NCBI RefSeq assembly: GCF_902459705.1
Contig: NZ_CABPRU010000001.1
Coordinates: 434,001-498,000 of the forward strand
Length of the DNA: 64,000 nt
Origin: Pandoraea terrigena
GTDB taxonomy: Bacteria; Pseudomonadota; Gammaproteobacteria; Burkholderiales; Burkholderiaceae
Direction of reading: 5' to 3'
The notes below the pieces were generated by a model. It did not search any database and had not been told where the DNA came from. It was given only the letters and a program-made list of their open reading frames with translations. The position numbers and the translations under genes were made by a program. Of this stretch, positions 1-8,809 are shown piece by piece; the stretch's first letter is position 1; the number at the start of each line of letters is the position of its first letter.

Positions 1-1
1 G

Positions 2-571
2 CCGTGCGAAGCGATTCGCGATGGGATCCGGCTAAGCGTTCAGCCCCTGGAAGATCTGGAGCACTTCTCGCTCGATGGCGTGGAGTATGAGGCGTTCAAC
101 ACCTCGGGTGGGCTGGGCACGCTGTGCGAAACCCTCAGCGGGCGTGTGCGCGATCTCGATTACAAATCCGTGCGCTATCCGGGCCACGGGGCGTTGATGA
201 AGGTGCTGCTCAATGAACTGCGCCTGAAGGACGATCCGGAAACGATCAAGACGATTCTCCGGCGCGCCGTGCCGAGCACCTTGCAGGACGTGGTGCTGAT
301 CTTCGTGGTCGTGAGCGGTCTTCGCGGCGGGGTGCTGACGCAGGAAGTCTTTGCGCGGAAGATCTTCGCCGAGCGCAACAACGGCCACAGCGCCAGCGCG
401 ATACAGATCACCACGGCGTCGGCCATCTGCGCGGCGGTGGATATGTTCTTCGCCGGACAGTTGCCGCAACGCGGCTTCGTGCGCCAGGAACAGATTGCCC
501 TGGCGGACTTCCTGGCCAACCGGTTCGGCCAGGTCTACGCGCACTCGACGCATATTGAATCCCTCTCCTGA
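2..571 (+). CDS. Saccharopine dehydrogenase family protein, C-terminal part (cut by window start)
   Basis: The reading frame is open from the first bases of the window, so only the last 189 residues are present and the N-terminal Rossmann domain lies outside. The visible part resembles the C-terminal domain of bacterial saccharopine dehydrogenase-like (Lys9-type) oxidoreductases: a stretch reading GGLGTLCETL, then DYKSVRYPGHG, and a late helical segment around SAIQITTASAICAAVDM. Family members use NAD(P) to make or cleave saccharopine or related amino acid conjugates; the exact substrate here cannot be told. The gene ends in TGA and is followed by about 266 bases without a clear gene, including a long G run. 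Confidence 0.75.
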   Translation, partial: PCEAIRDGIRLSVQPLEDLEHFSLDGVEYEAFNTSGGLGTLCETLSGRVRDLDYKSVRYPGHGALMKVLLNELRLKDDPETIKTILRRAVPSTLQDVVLIFVVVSGLRGGVLTQEVFARKIFAERNNGHSASAIQITTASAICAAVDMFFAGQLPQRGFVRQEQIALADFLANRFGQVYAHSTHIESLS

Positions 572-636
572 GGTCGGCGAGGCGCTGCCTCGCAAAAATT
601 ACGACGACCCGGCAGGCGAGTCGCCCACCGTCAGCG

Positions 637-650
637 CCCGGGGGGGGGGG
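637..650. repeat. Poly-G tract of about 12 G
   Basis: An uninterrupted run of about a dozen G residues lies in the gap between the saccharopine dehydrogenase-like gene and the cysteine desulfurase gene. It is outside both coding regions. Such runs are prone to slippage and to assembly error; no function is visible. Confidence 0.6.
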
Positions 651-837
651 GCGGGATGGACGTCACCGTGCGATTCCCCGCCAGTGAGGGGAATCGGTCG
701 CGGCCGGATGAAAATTCCTGATTTGGCGCTATTTCGGGAAAAAATTTACCTGAAACGTTCGACTAACGAGGAATTCCGCAAGCCTTTTCTCGGTTGCGGC
801 GCGTACGATCGATGCACTTTTTATCCGGGGTCCGATC

Positions 838-1998
838 ATGCGCGAGACTGCACCACTCCATTACTTCGATTACGCCGCCACCACACCCGCGGACGCGGCC
901 GTGATTGCCGCCATGGCCGATTGCCTCGGCGTGGACGGTGTCTTCGGCAATCCGGCGTCGAGTTCGCATGCGCCGGGCGTGAGTGCGCGTCGTCTTGTGG
1001 AGCGCTCGCGTGCTCAGGTTGCGGCGCTCATCGGTGCCGAGGCGGCCGAGATCGTGTGGACGTCGGGTGCCACCGAGTCGAACAATCTCGCGCTCAAAGG
1101 ATATGCGGAACGCGGCCAGGCGCGCGCGCACCTCGTGACGAGCGTGCTCGAACACAAAGCGATTCTCGACACGATGGCGTGCCTGGAATCGCGCGGCGCA
1201 TCCGTCACGTATCTCACGCCTTCGGCCACCGGCGAGATCACCGCCGACGCCGTGTCGGCGGCGCTGCGTCCCGACACCGGGCTGGTGTCGCTCATGCTCG
1301 TCAACAACGAGCTTGGCACGCTGACCGACGTGGCGGCGATTGCAAAGGTGGTGCACGCGGCCGGGGCGCTGCTGCATGTCGACGCCGCGCAAGCGCTTGG
1401 CAAGACGCCTGTCGACGTCAGGGCAATGGGCATCGACCTGCTTTCGATGTCGGCGCACAAGGTCTACGGCCCCAAGGGCATGGGTGCGCTGTACGTTCGT
1501 CAGGATGTGATGGCGCGCATCGCGCCGCAGATGCACGGCGGCGGCCATGAGCGAGGCTTGCGCTCCGGCACGCTGGCGACGCATCAGATCGTCGGCATGG
1601 GCACCGCATGCGAACTCGCCAGGCAGACGATGGCGACGGACAATGCACGCATCGCACAACTGAGTCGCCGTTTCCTCGACGGGGTGTTAAGGCTTGATGG
1701 CGTCGTGCATAACGCTGCGACGGCGCAGCGTATTCCTCACACGCTGAGCTTGACGGTGCGGCATCCGGGTTTCGCCACGTTCATGCTCAACGGGAACCTG
1801 GCGGTGTCGTCGACGTCGGCCTGCAACTCGGCGTCGGGGCAGCCGTCCCATGTGCTGAGTGCCATCGGTCTTGACAACGAAGCCGCGAGCCGTACGGTGC
1901 GTGTGAGCCTCGGACGCTTCACGACCGAAGCGTCGGTCGACTTCGCAACGGCGTGCTTCGAGCGTGCCATCGGACAGTGTCGCGCGTTAGCCGCCTGA
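838..1998 (+). CDS. Cysteine desulfurase family protein (NifS/IscS-like, PLP enzyme)
   Basis: A 386-residue class V aminotransferase-fold enzyme. The start DYAATTP (residues 11-17), the GATESNN motif (77-83), the PLP lysine in SAHKVYGPKG (Lys208) and the sulfur-accepting cysteine in SSTSACNSASGQPS (Cys329) are all present, so the protein should be catalytically complete, removing sulfur from cysteine as an enzyme-bound persulfide. The overall form is IscS/NifS-like, but no iscU, iscA or iscR lies beside it, so it is probably a solitary paralogue and not the housekeeping IscS. The ATG at 838 follows a G-rich stretch (CCGGGG) at ribosome-binding distance. Confidence 0.88.
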   Translation: MRETAPLHYFDYAATTPADAAVIAAMADCLGVDGVFGNPASSSHAPGVSARRLVERSRAQVAALIGAEAAEIVWTSGATESNNLALKGYAERGQARAHLVTSVLEHKAILDTMACLESRGASVTYLTPSATGEITADAVSAALRPDTGLVSLMLVNNELGTLTDVAAIAKVVHAAGALLHVDAAQALGKTPVDVRAMGIDLLSMSAHKVYGPKGMGALYVRQDVMARIAPQMHGGGHERGLRSGTLATHQIVGMGTACELARQTMATDNARIAQLSRRFLDGVLRLDGVVHNAATAQRIPHTLSLTVRHPGFATFMLNGNLAVSSTSACNSASGQPSHVLSAIGLDNEAASRTVRVSLGRFTTEASVDFATACFERAIGQCRALAA

Positions 1999-2095
1999 GT
2001 GATCGGAATGCGCCGAACCGGCTTGGCATTGCGCCGCACCAAATGTCACGCGTTGTAGGGTTCTGCGCTTCCTGATAGCATGTCGGCGGCTCCAC

Positions 2096-2160
2096 GGAGA
2101 TGGCATACCTCCGGCGATCGTTTCGCAAACCGCCCCTCCCCGGGGCTGATGATGCCTGCA
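2096..2160 (+). promoter_or_regulatory. Fluoride riboswitch (crcB motif) aptamer
   Basis: The sequence carries the conserved blocks of the fluoride riboswitch in the right order: GGAGATGGCATACCTCC at the 5' side, AAACCGCC in the middle, and GGCTGATGATGCCTGC at the 3' side. The GGCAT of the first block can pair with ATGCC of the last (P1), and CCCC/GGGG close the inner stem. It lies 135 bases upstream of a CLC gene whose protein has fluoride-type CLC signatures, which is the known genetic context of this riboswitch class. Recognition is by eye; no covariance search was run. Confidence 0.85.
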
Positions 2161-2189
2161 AGATCCTGGCGTGCCGGGAGGTTGCGGGC
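2154..2189 (+). promoter_or_regulatory. Putative expression-platform hairpin of the fluoride riboswitch
   Basis: GCCTGCAA (2154-2161) can pair with TTGCGGGC (2182-2189), and an inner stem TCCTGGC/GCCGGGA fits between them. The 5' arm reuses bases of the aptamer's 3' P1 strand, so aptamer folding and this hairpin exclude each other, as expected of a fluoride-responsive switch. The hairpin is followed by a pyrimidine-rich but not pure T stretch, so whether it terminates transcription or acts otherwise is open. Confidence 0.55.
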
Positions 2190-2294
2190 TATGCGTACGA
2201 GCGTTTCTCTCGTTTCCTTTGGCTCTGCGTCTCATTCCCGGCGGTGTTCAGGCAATTTGTCGACGCGCGTTGCGTGTCCCCTGTGTTTGACCCC

Positions 2295-3632
2295 ATGAAG
2301 ATGTTTCAAGACTCTCCCCTGCGCGACGTGTTCGGCGTTTTGCCGCGCGCCGCCCGTGCCAGCTCGCTCGCGGCGTTGGTCGGCGTCATGGCCGGCAGTG
2401 CGTCGGCGCTGTTTCTCGTGGCGCTCGATCTTGCGACCGAGACTCGCCTGGGTCATCCGTGGCTGCTCGGGTTGCTGCCCATCTCCGGTTTCGCGGTGGG
2501 CTGGCTCTATCTGCGGCTCGGCGCCAGTGTCGAGGCTGGCAACAATCTGCTGATCGACGAAATTCACGATCCGCAGCGCGTCGTGCCGTTGCGCATGGCG
2601 CCGCTGGTGCTTTTCGGCACGGTTGTCACGCACCTGGTCGGCGGGTCCGCCGGGCGCGAGGGCACTGCCGTGCAGATGGGGGGCGCGTTGGCCGATCAAC
2701 TCACCCATGTCTTCCGCCTGTCCGGCGAACAGCGCCGTGTGCTGCTGATGTCGGGCATCGCCGCAGGCTTCGCCTCGGTTTTCGGCACGCCGCTCGCCGG
2801 CGCCGTGTTCGGCCTGGAGGTGCTCGCTATCGGACGCCTGCGTTACGACGCCTTGTTGCCGTGCCTCGTCGCGGCGCTGGTGGGCGACGCCGTCACACGT
2901 GCCTGGGGTGTGCATCACACAGCGTATACGATCGCGCCCGGCGCGTTCGCCGCGTCGCTGTCGCTCACGGGCGCGCTCAGTGCCGCTGCCATGGGCGTGG
3001 TGTGCGGACTCGCCGGGATGGCCTTCGCACAGGCCACGCACGCGACGTCGGCCTTCATGAAGCGCCGTATCGCCTACGCGCCGCTGCGGCCATTCGCCGG
3101 GGGCCTGCTCGTCGCGGTGGCGGCCACGGTGCTGGGCACGCCGCAGTACCTCGGGTTGGGCATTCCGACCATCGTCGATGCGTTCCATACGTCGCTGCCG
3201 TGGTACGACTTCCTTGGCAAGGCGGTGTTTACTGTCGTCACGCTCGGTTCGGGCTTCAAGGGCGGGGAAGTGACCCCGCTGTTCTACATCGGCGCGACGC
3301 TGGGCAATGCGCTGTCGCATGTGTTGACGTTGCCGGCGGCGGTGCTCGCCGGTATCGGTTTTGTCGCCGTGTTCGCCGGCGCGGCCAACACACCGATCGC
3401 CTCGACGTTGATGGCCATCGAGATCTTCGGCCCGCAGATCGGCGGCTATGCCGCGATTGCATGCGTGCTCGCGTATCTGTGCTCGGGACACACGGGCATC
3501 TATCGCGCGCAACGCGTCGGGCATGGCAAGCACGGGGCGGTGCCGGAAGACGCACGGCTCGGCGATCTGCCCGCATGGCGCAAGACGCTCAGGGCAAGTG
3601 CCAGGGCAACCGACGCCACGCGTCGCCCCTAG
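2295..3632 (+). CDS. CLC family antiporter, fluoride type (CLC-F; F-/H+ exchanger)
   Basis: A 445-residue polytopic membrane protein of the CLC family. GSAGREGT (117-124) holds the gating glutamate (Glu122). The usual chloride-binding GSGIP motif is replaced by GNNLLID (82-88), and the usual GxFxP region reads GFKGGEVTPLF (320-330), with Glu325 and Thr327 two residues apart. These departures match the fluoride-exporting CLC-F branch and not chloride transporters. The fluoride riboswitch upstream supports the same role: export of cytoplasmic fluoride. I place the start at the ATG at 2295 (MKMFQDSP) because an in-frame ATG at 2100 lies inside the riboswitch. No strong Shine-Dalgarno is seen, so the start is tentative. 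Confidence 0.85.
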   Translation: MKMFQDSPLRDVFGVLPRAARASSLAALVGVMAGSASALFLVALDLATETRLGHPWLLGLLPISGFAVGWLYLRLGASVEAGNNLLIDEIHDPQRVVPLRMAPLVLFGTVVTHLVGGSAGREGTAVQMGGALADQLTHVFRLSGEQRRVLLMSGIAAGFASVFGTPLAGAVFGLEVLAIGRLRYDALLPCLVAALVGDAVTRAWGVHHTAYTIAPGAFAASLSLTGALSAAAMGVVCGLAGMAFAQATHATSAFMKRRIAYAPLRPFAGGLLVAVAATVLGTPQYLGLGIPTIVDAFHTSLPWYDFLGKAVFTVVTLGSGFKGGEVTPLFYIGATLGNALSHVLTLPAAVLAGIGFVAVFAGAANTPIASTLMAIEIFGPQIGGYAAIACVLAYLCSGHTGIYRAQRVGHGKHGAVPEDARLGDLPAWRKTLRASARATDATRRP

Positions 3633-4570
3633 GCGATGCCCCCCGCAAGCGTCGTGAGCGTGCGGATGAACGCCGATGCGTTCTTCATTCCCTGATCTTC
3701 GTGGTTCGTATTGAAGAGGACGTGCGTGTCGTCGACGGTCGCGGCCAGTCGCTGAACACGCGCCGAGATGTCGATCAACTCGCTCGCGCTGTACTCGTAG
3801 ACGAAGCGTCCCGATGAGGCCGCGACGCCTCGCCGGTTCCATGCGGCGGCGTTACGGCCGTGCAGACGGACGACGCACAGGTCGCCGCGCGTTGTCGCCC
3901 AGATCGCGGGCACCGTGTTGTCGGATTCGCCTGGACTGTCGACGATCGTGTGTGCCGCCCCCGTCTCGCGCAGCATCGCCAGCGTGGCGGCTTCGCGTGA
4001 TGGCGTGTCGAACCAGCTACGGTGACGAAACTCGATGGCGTGCCGTTCCCCATCCAGCCGACGCGCGGTCTCGAAGACGAGGGCTCGTCCGGCGCGGTCG
4101 TTCTGCACCCGGGGCGAGAACTGGAAGTGAATTGCCGCCAGTTGTCGGCTTTGACGCAGCGGCTCGATGGCTTCGAGATAGCGTCGCCAGAGTTCATCGC
4201 GGAGTTCGGTGGGGAGGTCACCCGGGGCGAGCGACGCAAGCGGCGTCGTGGGCCCAGATGTCGACTCGCCCCGCGCGCCAAGCGCCTGTGCGATATCGCC
4301 AGGGAGTGCCGTGAGCGGCGTGGTATGGCCGGTGAATGCGCGAAACGCCTTGATGTGAAAGCGAAACGACGCGGGCGTGCGTTGCGTCCAGCGCCATGCC
4401 ACGGCGGCGTCGGGCAGACGGTAGTAGCTGCTGTCGACCTCGACCAGATCGAACTGCGATGCGTAATGACGCAACCGCGCCTCGGGCGTATCGACGCCCG
4501 GCGGGTAGAACCGTCCGCACGCAATGAGCGTCGGGTCGGTCCAGGACGATGTGCCGGTGCGAATCGTCAT
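3629..4570 (-). CDS. DUF72 domain-containing protein (YecE-like)
   Basis: A 313-residue cytoplasmic protein of the DUF72 family, a TIM-barrel-like fold of unknown biochemical role. The N-terminus reads MTIRTGTSSWTDPTLIACGR, followed by FYPP, and LVEVDSSYYRLPDAA comes next, as is usual for the family; the region around NTNHEDQGMKNA near the C-terminus is also typical. The ATG at 4570 was chosen because the family begins there; a longer in-frame start at 4786 would overlap the divergent helicase promoter. It is convergent with the CLC-F gene (4-base overlap of the ends) and divergent from the UvrD-like gene. Confidence 0.8.
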   Translation of the reverse strand: MTIRTGTSSWTDPTLIACGRFYPPGVDTPEARLRHYASQFDLVEVDSSYYRLPDAAVAWRWTQRTPASFRFHIKAFRAFTGHTTPLTALPGDIAQALGARGESTSGPTTPLASLAPGDLPTELRDELWRRYLEAIEPLRQSRQLAAIHFQFSPRVQNDRAGRALVFETARRLDGERHAIEFRHRSWFDTPSREAATLAMLRETGAAHTIVDSPGESDNTVPAIWATTRGDLCVVRLHGRNAAAWNRRGVAASSGRFVYEYSASELIDISARVQRLAATVDDTHVLFNTNHEDQGMKNASAFIRTLTTLAGGIA

Positions 4571-4656
4571 GCGGTAAGCCAGTGGGCCGTCGGCAGGGCG
4601 ACGGCCGGGATTTGTCTCAATTGCTGAAGAGGCTCGATGGGCGTCGAAGCCGCCGT

Positions 4657-4662
4657 TATAAT
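4657..4662 (+). promoter_or_regulatory. Consensus -10 box (TATAAT) before the helicase gene
   Basis: TATAAT is embedded in an AT-rich stretch (about 4656-4678) that stands out in this GC-rich DNA. It is 75 bases upstream of the helicase ATG. No good -35 box is seen at 17 bp. The same AT-rich stretch lies upstream of the divergent DUF72 gene. Confidence 0.5.
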
Positions 4663-4736
4663 GTATAAATATACAGTACTTGATGAGCGTACTTGCGGGC
4701 CACGGTCCGCCTTGTCGTGGCGCTCCCAGATCTCGC

Positions 4737-6821
4737 ATGTCCGACCAGCCGACTGTCCCTGCCCGCGATCCGTGGGCTGAACTCAACGACCGCCAGCGCG
4801 AGGCCGTCGACTATGGCGTGGGCGACGACGGCACGCCCGGCGGGCCGCTGCTCGTCATTGCCGGCGCAGGCTCGGGCAAGACCAGCACGCTCGCGCATCG
4901 CGTGGCCAACCTCATTGTTCGCGGGGCCGACCCCAACCGCATCCTGCTGCTCACTTTCTCGCGGCGCGCGGCCGGTGAAATGGAGCGGCGCGTAGGCGCG
5001 GTGTTGCAAAAGGTGCTGGGGCTGGCATCGTCACAACCCCCGTCGCTGCCGTGGGCCGGTACGTTTCACGCCATCGGTGCGCGCCTGCTGCGCGACGTTG
5101 CAACGCGCATCGGCTTGTCGGAAGCGTTCACCATTCACGATCGAAGCGATGCCGAGGATCTGCTGGGTCTCGCGCGCCACGACCTCGGATTTTCCGCCAC
5201 GCAGTCTCGCTTCCCGCTCAAGGGCACCTGTCTTTCGATCTATTCGCGCGTGGTGAACAGTCAGGCACCGCTCGCGGAAGTGCTCGCGAAACACTTCCCT
5301 TGGTGCGCGCAATGGGAAGCGCAACTCAAGACGCTTTTCGGCGCCTACGTCGATGCGAAGCAGGCCCAGCACGTTCTCGATTACGACGATCTGCTGCTGT
5401 ACTGGGCCGAGACGATGAGCGCGCCGGAACTTGCGCGTGAGCTGGGCGGGCGCTTCGATCATGTGCTCGTCGACGAATACCAGGACACCAATCGACTGCA
5501 GGCGCAGATTCTGTGTGCCATGAAGCCTGACGGGCGCGGCCTCACCGTCGTGGGGGACGACGCACAGTCGATCTATGCCTTCCGCGCGGCCACGATCCGC
5601 AACATCCTCGACTTCCCCGGGCAGTTCGCCGAGCCCGCGCATGTGGTCACGCTCGAGCGCAATTACCGCTCGACGCAACCGATTCTCGATGCGTCCAATG
5701 CCGTCATCGCCGAGTCGAGCGAGCGCTACGCGAAGGCACTGTGGACCGATCGAAGCTCGACGCGTCTGCCGCAGCTCGTCAATGTGAGCGACGAGTCGGG
5801 ACAGGCGCGCTGGGTCGCGGACCAGGTGTTGGCGCAACGCGAGACCGGCACGCGCTTGATGCAACAGGCAGTGCTGTTCCGCACGGGGAGTCATAGCGCG
5901 GCGCTGGAACTGGAACTCACGCGCCGCAATATCCCGTTCGTGAAATTCGGCGGGTTGAAGTTTCTCGAAGCGGCGCACGTCAAGGATATGTTGTCGATCC
6001 TGCGTTGGGCGCACAACCCGGCCAGCCGCTTGTCGGGGTTTCGTGTGGCCCAGTTGGTTCCCGGGATCGGCCCCGTGAGCGCAACGCGCCTGCTCGACGC
6101 CATGTCGGCGTCCGCCACGCCGGCGCAGGTGCTCGCGGGCTTCAAGCCGCCGTCGGCGGCCGCCGCCGACTGGCGTGCGTTCGTCGAGATCTTCATCGCG
6201 CTGCACGACACGCGTCTGGCATGGCCGGCCGATGTCGACCTGGCGCTGCGCTGGTATGCGCCAATGCTCACGCAACGCTTCGACGACGCCGCCGTGCGCC
6301 AGGCCGATCTCGAACAGCTCGCCCGCATTGCGGGCACGTATGCCTCGCGTGAGCAGTTCCTGACCGAGCTGACGCTCGATCCTCCCGACGCTACGAGCGC
6401 GCAATCCGGCCCGCCGTTGCTCGACGAAGACTATCTGATCCTGTCGACGATCCACAGTGCGAAAGGGCAGGAGTGGCACTCGGTCTATGTGCTCAACGTT
6501 GTCGACGGCTGCATTCCGTCGGATATGAGTACGGGCGACGACGAGGACATCGAGGAAGAGCGCCGGCTGTTGTACGTGGCGATGACTCGCGCGAAGGAAT
6601 CGCTGCAACTGGTCGTGCCGCAACGGTTCTACGTACATCAGCAAACGGCAATGGGGGACCGTCATGTGTATGGCACGCGCAGCCGTTTCATCTCCGAGGC
6701 GATGTTGCCGCTGTACGACATGTTCCCAAAGCCGCGCGAGGCAGATGGGCCGCAGGCGCCGGTGGGCGACGTGAGTGTGCACATCGACGTTGCCCGCAAG
6801 CTTCGCAGTGCATGGTCTTGA
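4737..6821 (+). CDS. ATP-dependent DNA helicase, UvrD/Rep family (SF1A)
   Basis: A 694-residue superfamily 1A helicase. The motifs are all visible: Walker A AGAGSGKT (about 42-49), motif II VDEYQDTN, motif III VVGDDAQSIYAFRAA, motif IV ERNYRST, motif V STIHSAKGQEW, and motif VI EERRLLYVAMTRAKE. Such enzymes unwind DNA 3' to 5' in repair or replication restart. The protein lacks the long C-terminal tail of UvrD proper, so it is a UvrD/Rep-like paralogue. The ATG at 4737 (MSDQPTVPARDPW) is preferred; an ATG at 4680 in the same frame would add 19 residues of unlikely sequence. Confidence 0.88.
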   Translation: MSDQPTVPARDPWAELNDRQREAVDYGVGDDGTPGGPLLVIAGAGSGKTSTLAHRVANLIVRGADPNRILLLTFSRRAAGEMERRVGAVLQKVLGLASSQPPSLPWAGTFHAIGARLLRDVATRIGLSEAFTIHDRSDAEDLLGLARHDLGFSATQSRFPLKGTCLSIYSRVVNSQAPLAEVLAKHFPWCAQWEAQLKTLFGAYVDAKQAQHVLDYDDLLLYWAETMSAPELARELGGRFDHVLVDEYQDTNRLQAQILCAMKPDGRGLTVVGDDAQSIYAFRAATIRNILDFPGQFAEPAHVVTLERNYRSTQPILDASNAVIAESSERYAKALWTDRSSTRLPQLVNVSDESGQARWVADQVLAQRETGTRLMQQAVLFRTGSHSAALELELTRRNIPFVKFGGLKFLEAAHVKDMLSILRWAHNPASRLSGFRVAQLVPGIGPVSATRLLDAMSASATPAQVLAGFKPPSAAAADWRAFVEIFIALHDTRLAWPADVDLALRWYAPMLTQRFDDAAVRQADLEQLARIAGTYASREQFLTELTLDPPDATSAQSGPPLLDEDYLILSTIHSAKGQEWHSVYVLNVVDGCIPSDMSTGDDEDIEEERRLLYVAMTRAKESLQLVVPQRFYVHQQTAMGDRHVYGTRSRFISEAMLPLYDMFPKPREADGPQAPVGDVSVHIDVARKLRSAWS

Positions 6822-7015
6822 GATCGTGTTGCGTGACCGGGGCACCCGTGCGGCCGTTCGCGTGGGCGATATTCGCGTGTGCTGAGCGACCGTGACGCAC
6901 GACGTTGTCACCGGTCGCGCATCAGGTATAGTCGCCGCATCGGCGGCGGTGCGCAGGTGAGCGCCGTCATGAAAGTTTCGCAAAGATTTGTCGAGACAGA
7001 TGCGGGGGAACGTGA

Positions 7016-7807
7016 ATGCAATGGCTGGTGAACCACATGACGTTGATGCCGACGGGGCTGTTGCTCGCGAGTATGGCCATCGGCACGGCGATGCTCGCCA
7101 CGGTCGTCGCATGGCTGGCGCGAGTCTTGTTGTTCGATCGATTGGCCGATCCGTCCGAGGTGCGCGGCACGGTGTCCGATGTCGTCCACGGTAGCCTGCT
7201 CGCGTTTATCGTCTTCGTGCTCGCCCATGTGCTGACCGACGTGCGCGCCAACCTTGGCCATGCGGACGATCAGGCGCTGCGCGAGGCGTCGGTGGTGAGG
7301 CGCCTCGATCGCGAACTCAAGGCGGTGGGCGACAGCGATGCGCAGGCCGCGCGTGCGTTGCTGCGCAGCTACGTGGCGTCCGCCGTCACCGACGAATGGA
7401 AATCATTGAGCACCGCCGATCCCGATCTGTCGCCCGTGACCGAAGCGGCCTTGACGGCGTTTGTCGGGGCCACGCGTCGTGTGGTCGCGAAACACGAGGA
7501 CAGCGCCAGTTCGATCCGCACGCTGCTCGACCGGCTCGAAGATTCACGCCAGGGGCGCTTCGAGAACTCGACGAAAACCGTGCCCGACGTGTTCTGGTGG
7601 GTCATCTCGTTCTTCATGCTCGCGGCGATGGCGATGAATGGCCGATATCCCGGTTCGTGGAAAAGCAATTTCGTTATCGCGATTCACATGGGCGTGATCG
7701 GGATGGTGATCGCATTGATCGTCAATCTCGACGAGCCGTTCCGCGGCGTTTCGGGAATCTCGCCCGCGCCGCTGGCGAAATCCGTAGGGATCGCGGTGCC
7801 GCGCTGA
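7016..7807 (+). CDS. DUF4239 (bestrophin-like) membrane protein
   Basis: A 263-residue protein with two N-terminal membrane helices (about 10-40 and 60-80), a soluble central region of about 100 residues, and two C-terminal helices (about 185-205 and 215-235). This layout and the segment VSDVVHGSLLAFIVFVLAH fit the DUF4239 family of bestrophin-like inner-membrane proteins, whose role is unknown. The ATG is preceded by GGGGGA at a suitable distance. Confidence 0.7.
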   Translation: MQWLVNHMTLMPTGLLLASMAIGTAMLATVVAWLARVLLFDRLADPSEVRGTVSDVVHGSLLAFIVFVLAHVLTDVRANLGHADDQALREASVVRRLDRELKAVGDSDAQAARALLRSYVASAVTDEWKSLSTADPDLSPVTEAALTAFVGATRRVVAKHEDSASSIRTLLDRLEDSRQGRFENSTKTVPDVFWWVISFFMLAAMAMNGRYPGSWKSNFVIAIHMGVIGMVIALIVNLDEPFRGVSGISPAPLAKSVGIAVPR

Positions 7808-7873
7808 CGCGGAACTTCAGCAAGCTATTGATGCCGGATCTTATCCGGTTGTCGTCAGCAGGAGAGCAGAGAG

Positions 7874-8155
7874 ATGGTATCGAATGTATCCGCACCGTCA
7901 GCGGAATCCACGCCGGAAATCGAGGCGTTCCGCCCAGGGGTCTACCGTCACTACAAAGGCAATTGTTATCTCGCGCTGGGCATCGCCCGTGCCGATGAAA
8001 CCGACGAACCGGTGGTGGTCTACACGCGGCTGTACCCGCGCGAAGGGTTGCCCATGAGCACCCGCCTGCTGCGCATCTGGAATGAACCCGTGGTGACGGA
8101 AAGCGGGCCGGTGCCGCGCTTCACGTACATCGGGCATACGACGCCTGCTGTCTGA
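7874..8155 (+). CDS. DUF1653 domain-containing protein
   Basis: A 93-residue protein. FRPGVYRHYKGNCYLALGIA and VVVYTRLYPREGL are characteristic of the short DUF1653 family, a small beta-rich domain of unknown function. A good ribosome-binding sequence (GGAGAGCAGAGAG) stands just before the ATG. It lies 66 bases after the DUF4239 gene and may be in the same transcript. Confidence 0.8.
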   Translation: MVSNVSAPSAESTPEIEAFRPGVYRHYKGNCYLALGIARADETDEPVVVYTRLYPREGLPMSTRLLRIWNEPVVTESGPVPRFTYIGHTTPAV

Positions 8156-8248
8156 GACACGCCGCGTCGCTCATGTTGCGACGCCTGTCTCAATGGACCC
8201 AACGGACCCAACGACACCCCGGCATCCCCCTTATCAGGACACCTCCTC

Positions 8249-8554
8249 ATGACGCTGCTCTCCCCGATGCCCGATCCGGCCATTGACACTTCGCCTACCC
8301 GCCCGGTAACGGTCGATGGGTACGATTCTCGCGCCCTCGATGTGGGTGACGCCCCATTGGCCTCGAAGCCCGCGCCGCGCAATCTGCGCCGGTGGTGGGC
8401 CCTGTTCGCGATTCTTCCGTTCGTGACGTCGGTGTCGGGGTGTGGGTTGATGGCCGCGCCGTGCCGGGTGGCGTCGGCGGGACTGAAGATCGTTCCCGGT
8501 GTGGGCGGCGTGCTGGCCGCGCCGACTGACGCGTGCGCCGCCGCAATCGACTGA
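8249..8554 (+). CDS. Small putative lipoprotein (DUF6726-like)
   Basis: A 101-residue protein with a hydrophobic segment (about 49-66) ending in a lipobox-like VSGC (Cys65), followed by GLMAAPCRVASAGLKIVPGV and a C-terminal DACAAAID. This C-terminal half resembles a short Burkholderiaceae lipoprotein family (DUF6726, from memory). The N-terminal 45 residues before the hydrophobic segment are unusually long for a signal peptide, so the true start may be internal. Function is unknown. Confidence 0.55.
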   Translation: MTLLSPMPDPAIDTSPTRPVTVDGYDSRALDVGDAPLASKPAPRNLRRWWALFAILPFVTSVSGCGLMAAPCRVASAGLKIVPGVGGVLAAPTDACAAAID

Positions 8555-8587
8555 TCGCCGCGCAACTTCCTGCCGCAGAAAAAAAGA

Positions 8588-8608
8588 AAGCCCGCGTGTT
8601 GCGGGCTT
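8588..8608. terminator. Bidirectional intrinsic terminator
   Basis: AAGCCCGC and GCGGGCTT form a perfect 8-bp stem around a GTGTT loop. On the minus strand it is followed by a T-rich run (complement of the A-rich stretch at 8579-8587). It can end the small lipoprotein gene on + and the lipase gene on -. Confidence 0.8.
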
Positions 8609-8809
8609 AATCCATATCAGGAGGAGACATGGAGGAGACGAATTCAGTATAGGACGTCGTGTTGCGATGCACCATATGTAGTTTTACGTAATTGGCCGCA
8701 TGTTGCGTCCATGAAACGGCATGCAAATCAATTAAAATCAATAACTTGCATCGTTTTCCGATAAGTCTCCCTGTGTAATCTGTGTCGAAATTTCGAGGTG
8801 TTCCTCTAA

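Noticed and set aside
637-650. Frameshift joining the saccharopine dehydrogenase-like gene to downstream sequence through the G run
   Set aside because: The gene has a proper stop at 571 and a family-like end before the G run.
2232-3842. A 536-codon frame antisense to the CLC-F gene
   Set aside because: Same reasoning; the sense protein has conserved CLC motifs and a riboswitch.
4680-4736. Longer N-terminus for the helicase from ATG 4680
   Set aside because: The added residues do not look like a helicase start, and the family start MSDQ is 57 bases further.
5031-7112. A 693-codon open frame antisense to the helicase gene
   Set aside because: It is the mirror of a well-supported UvrD-like gene in GC-rich DNA. 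The translation is rich in Arg and His and matches no family.
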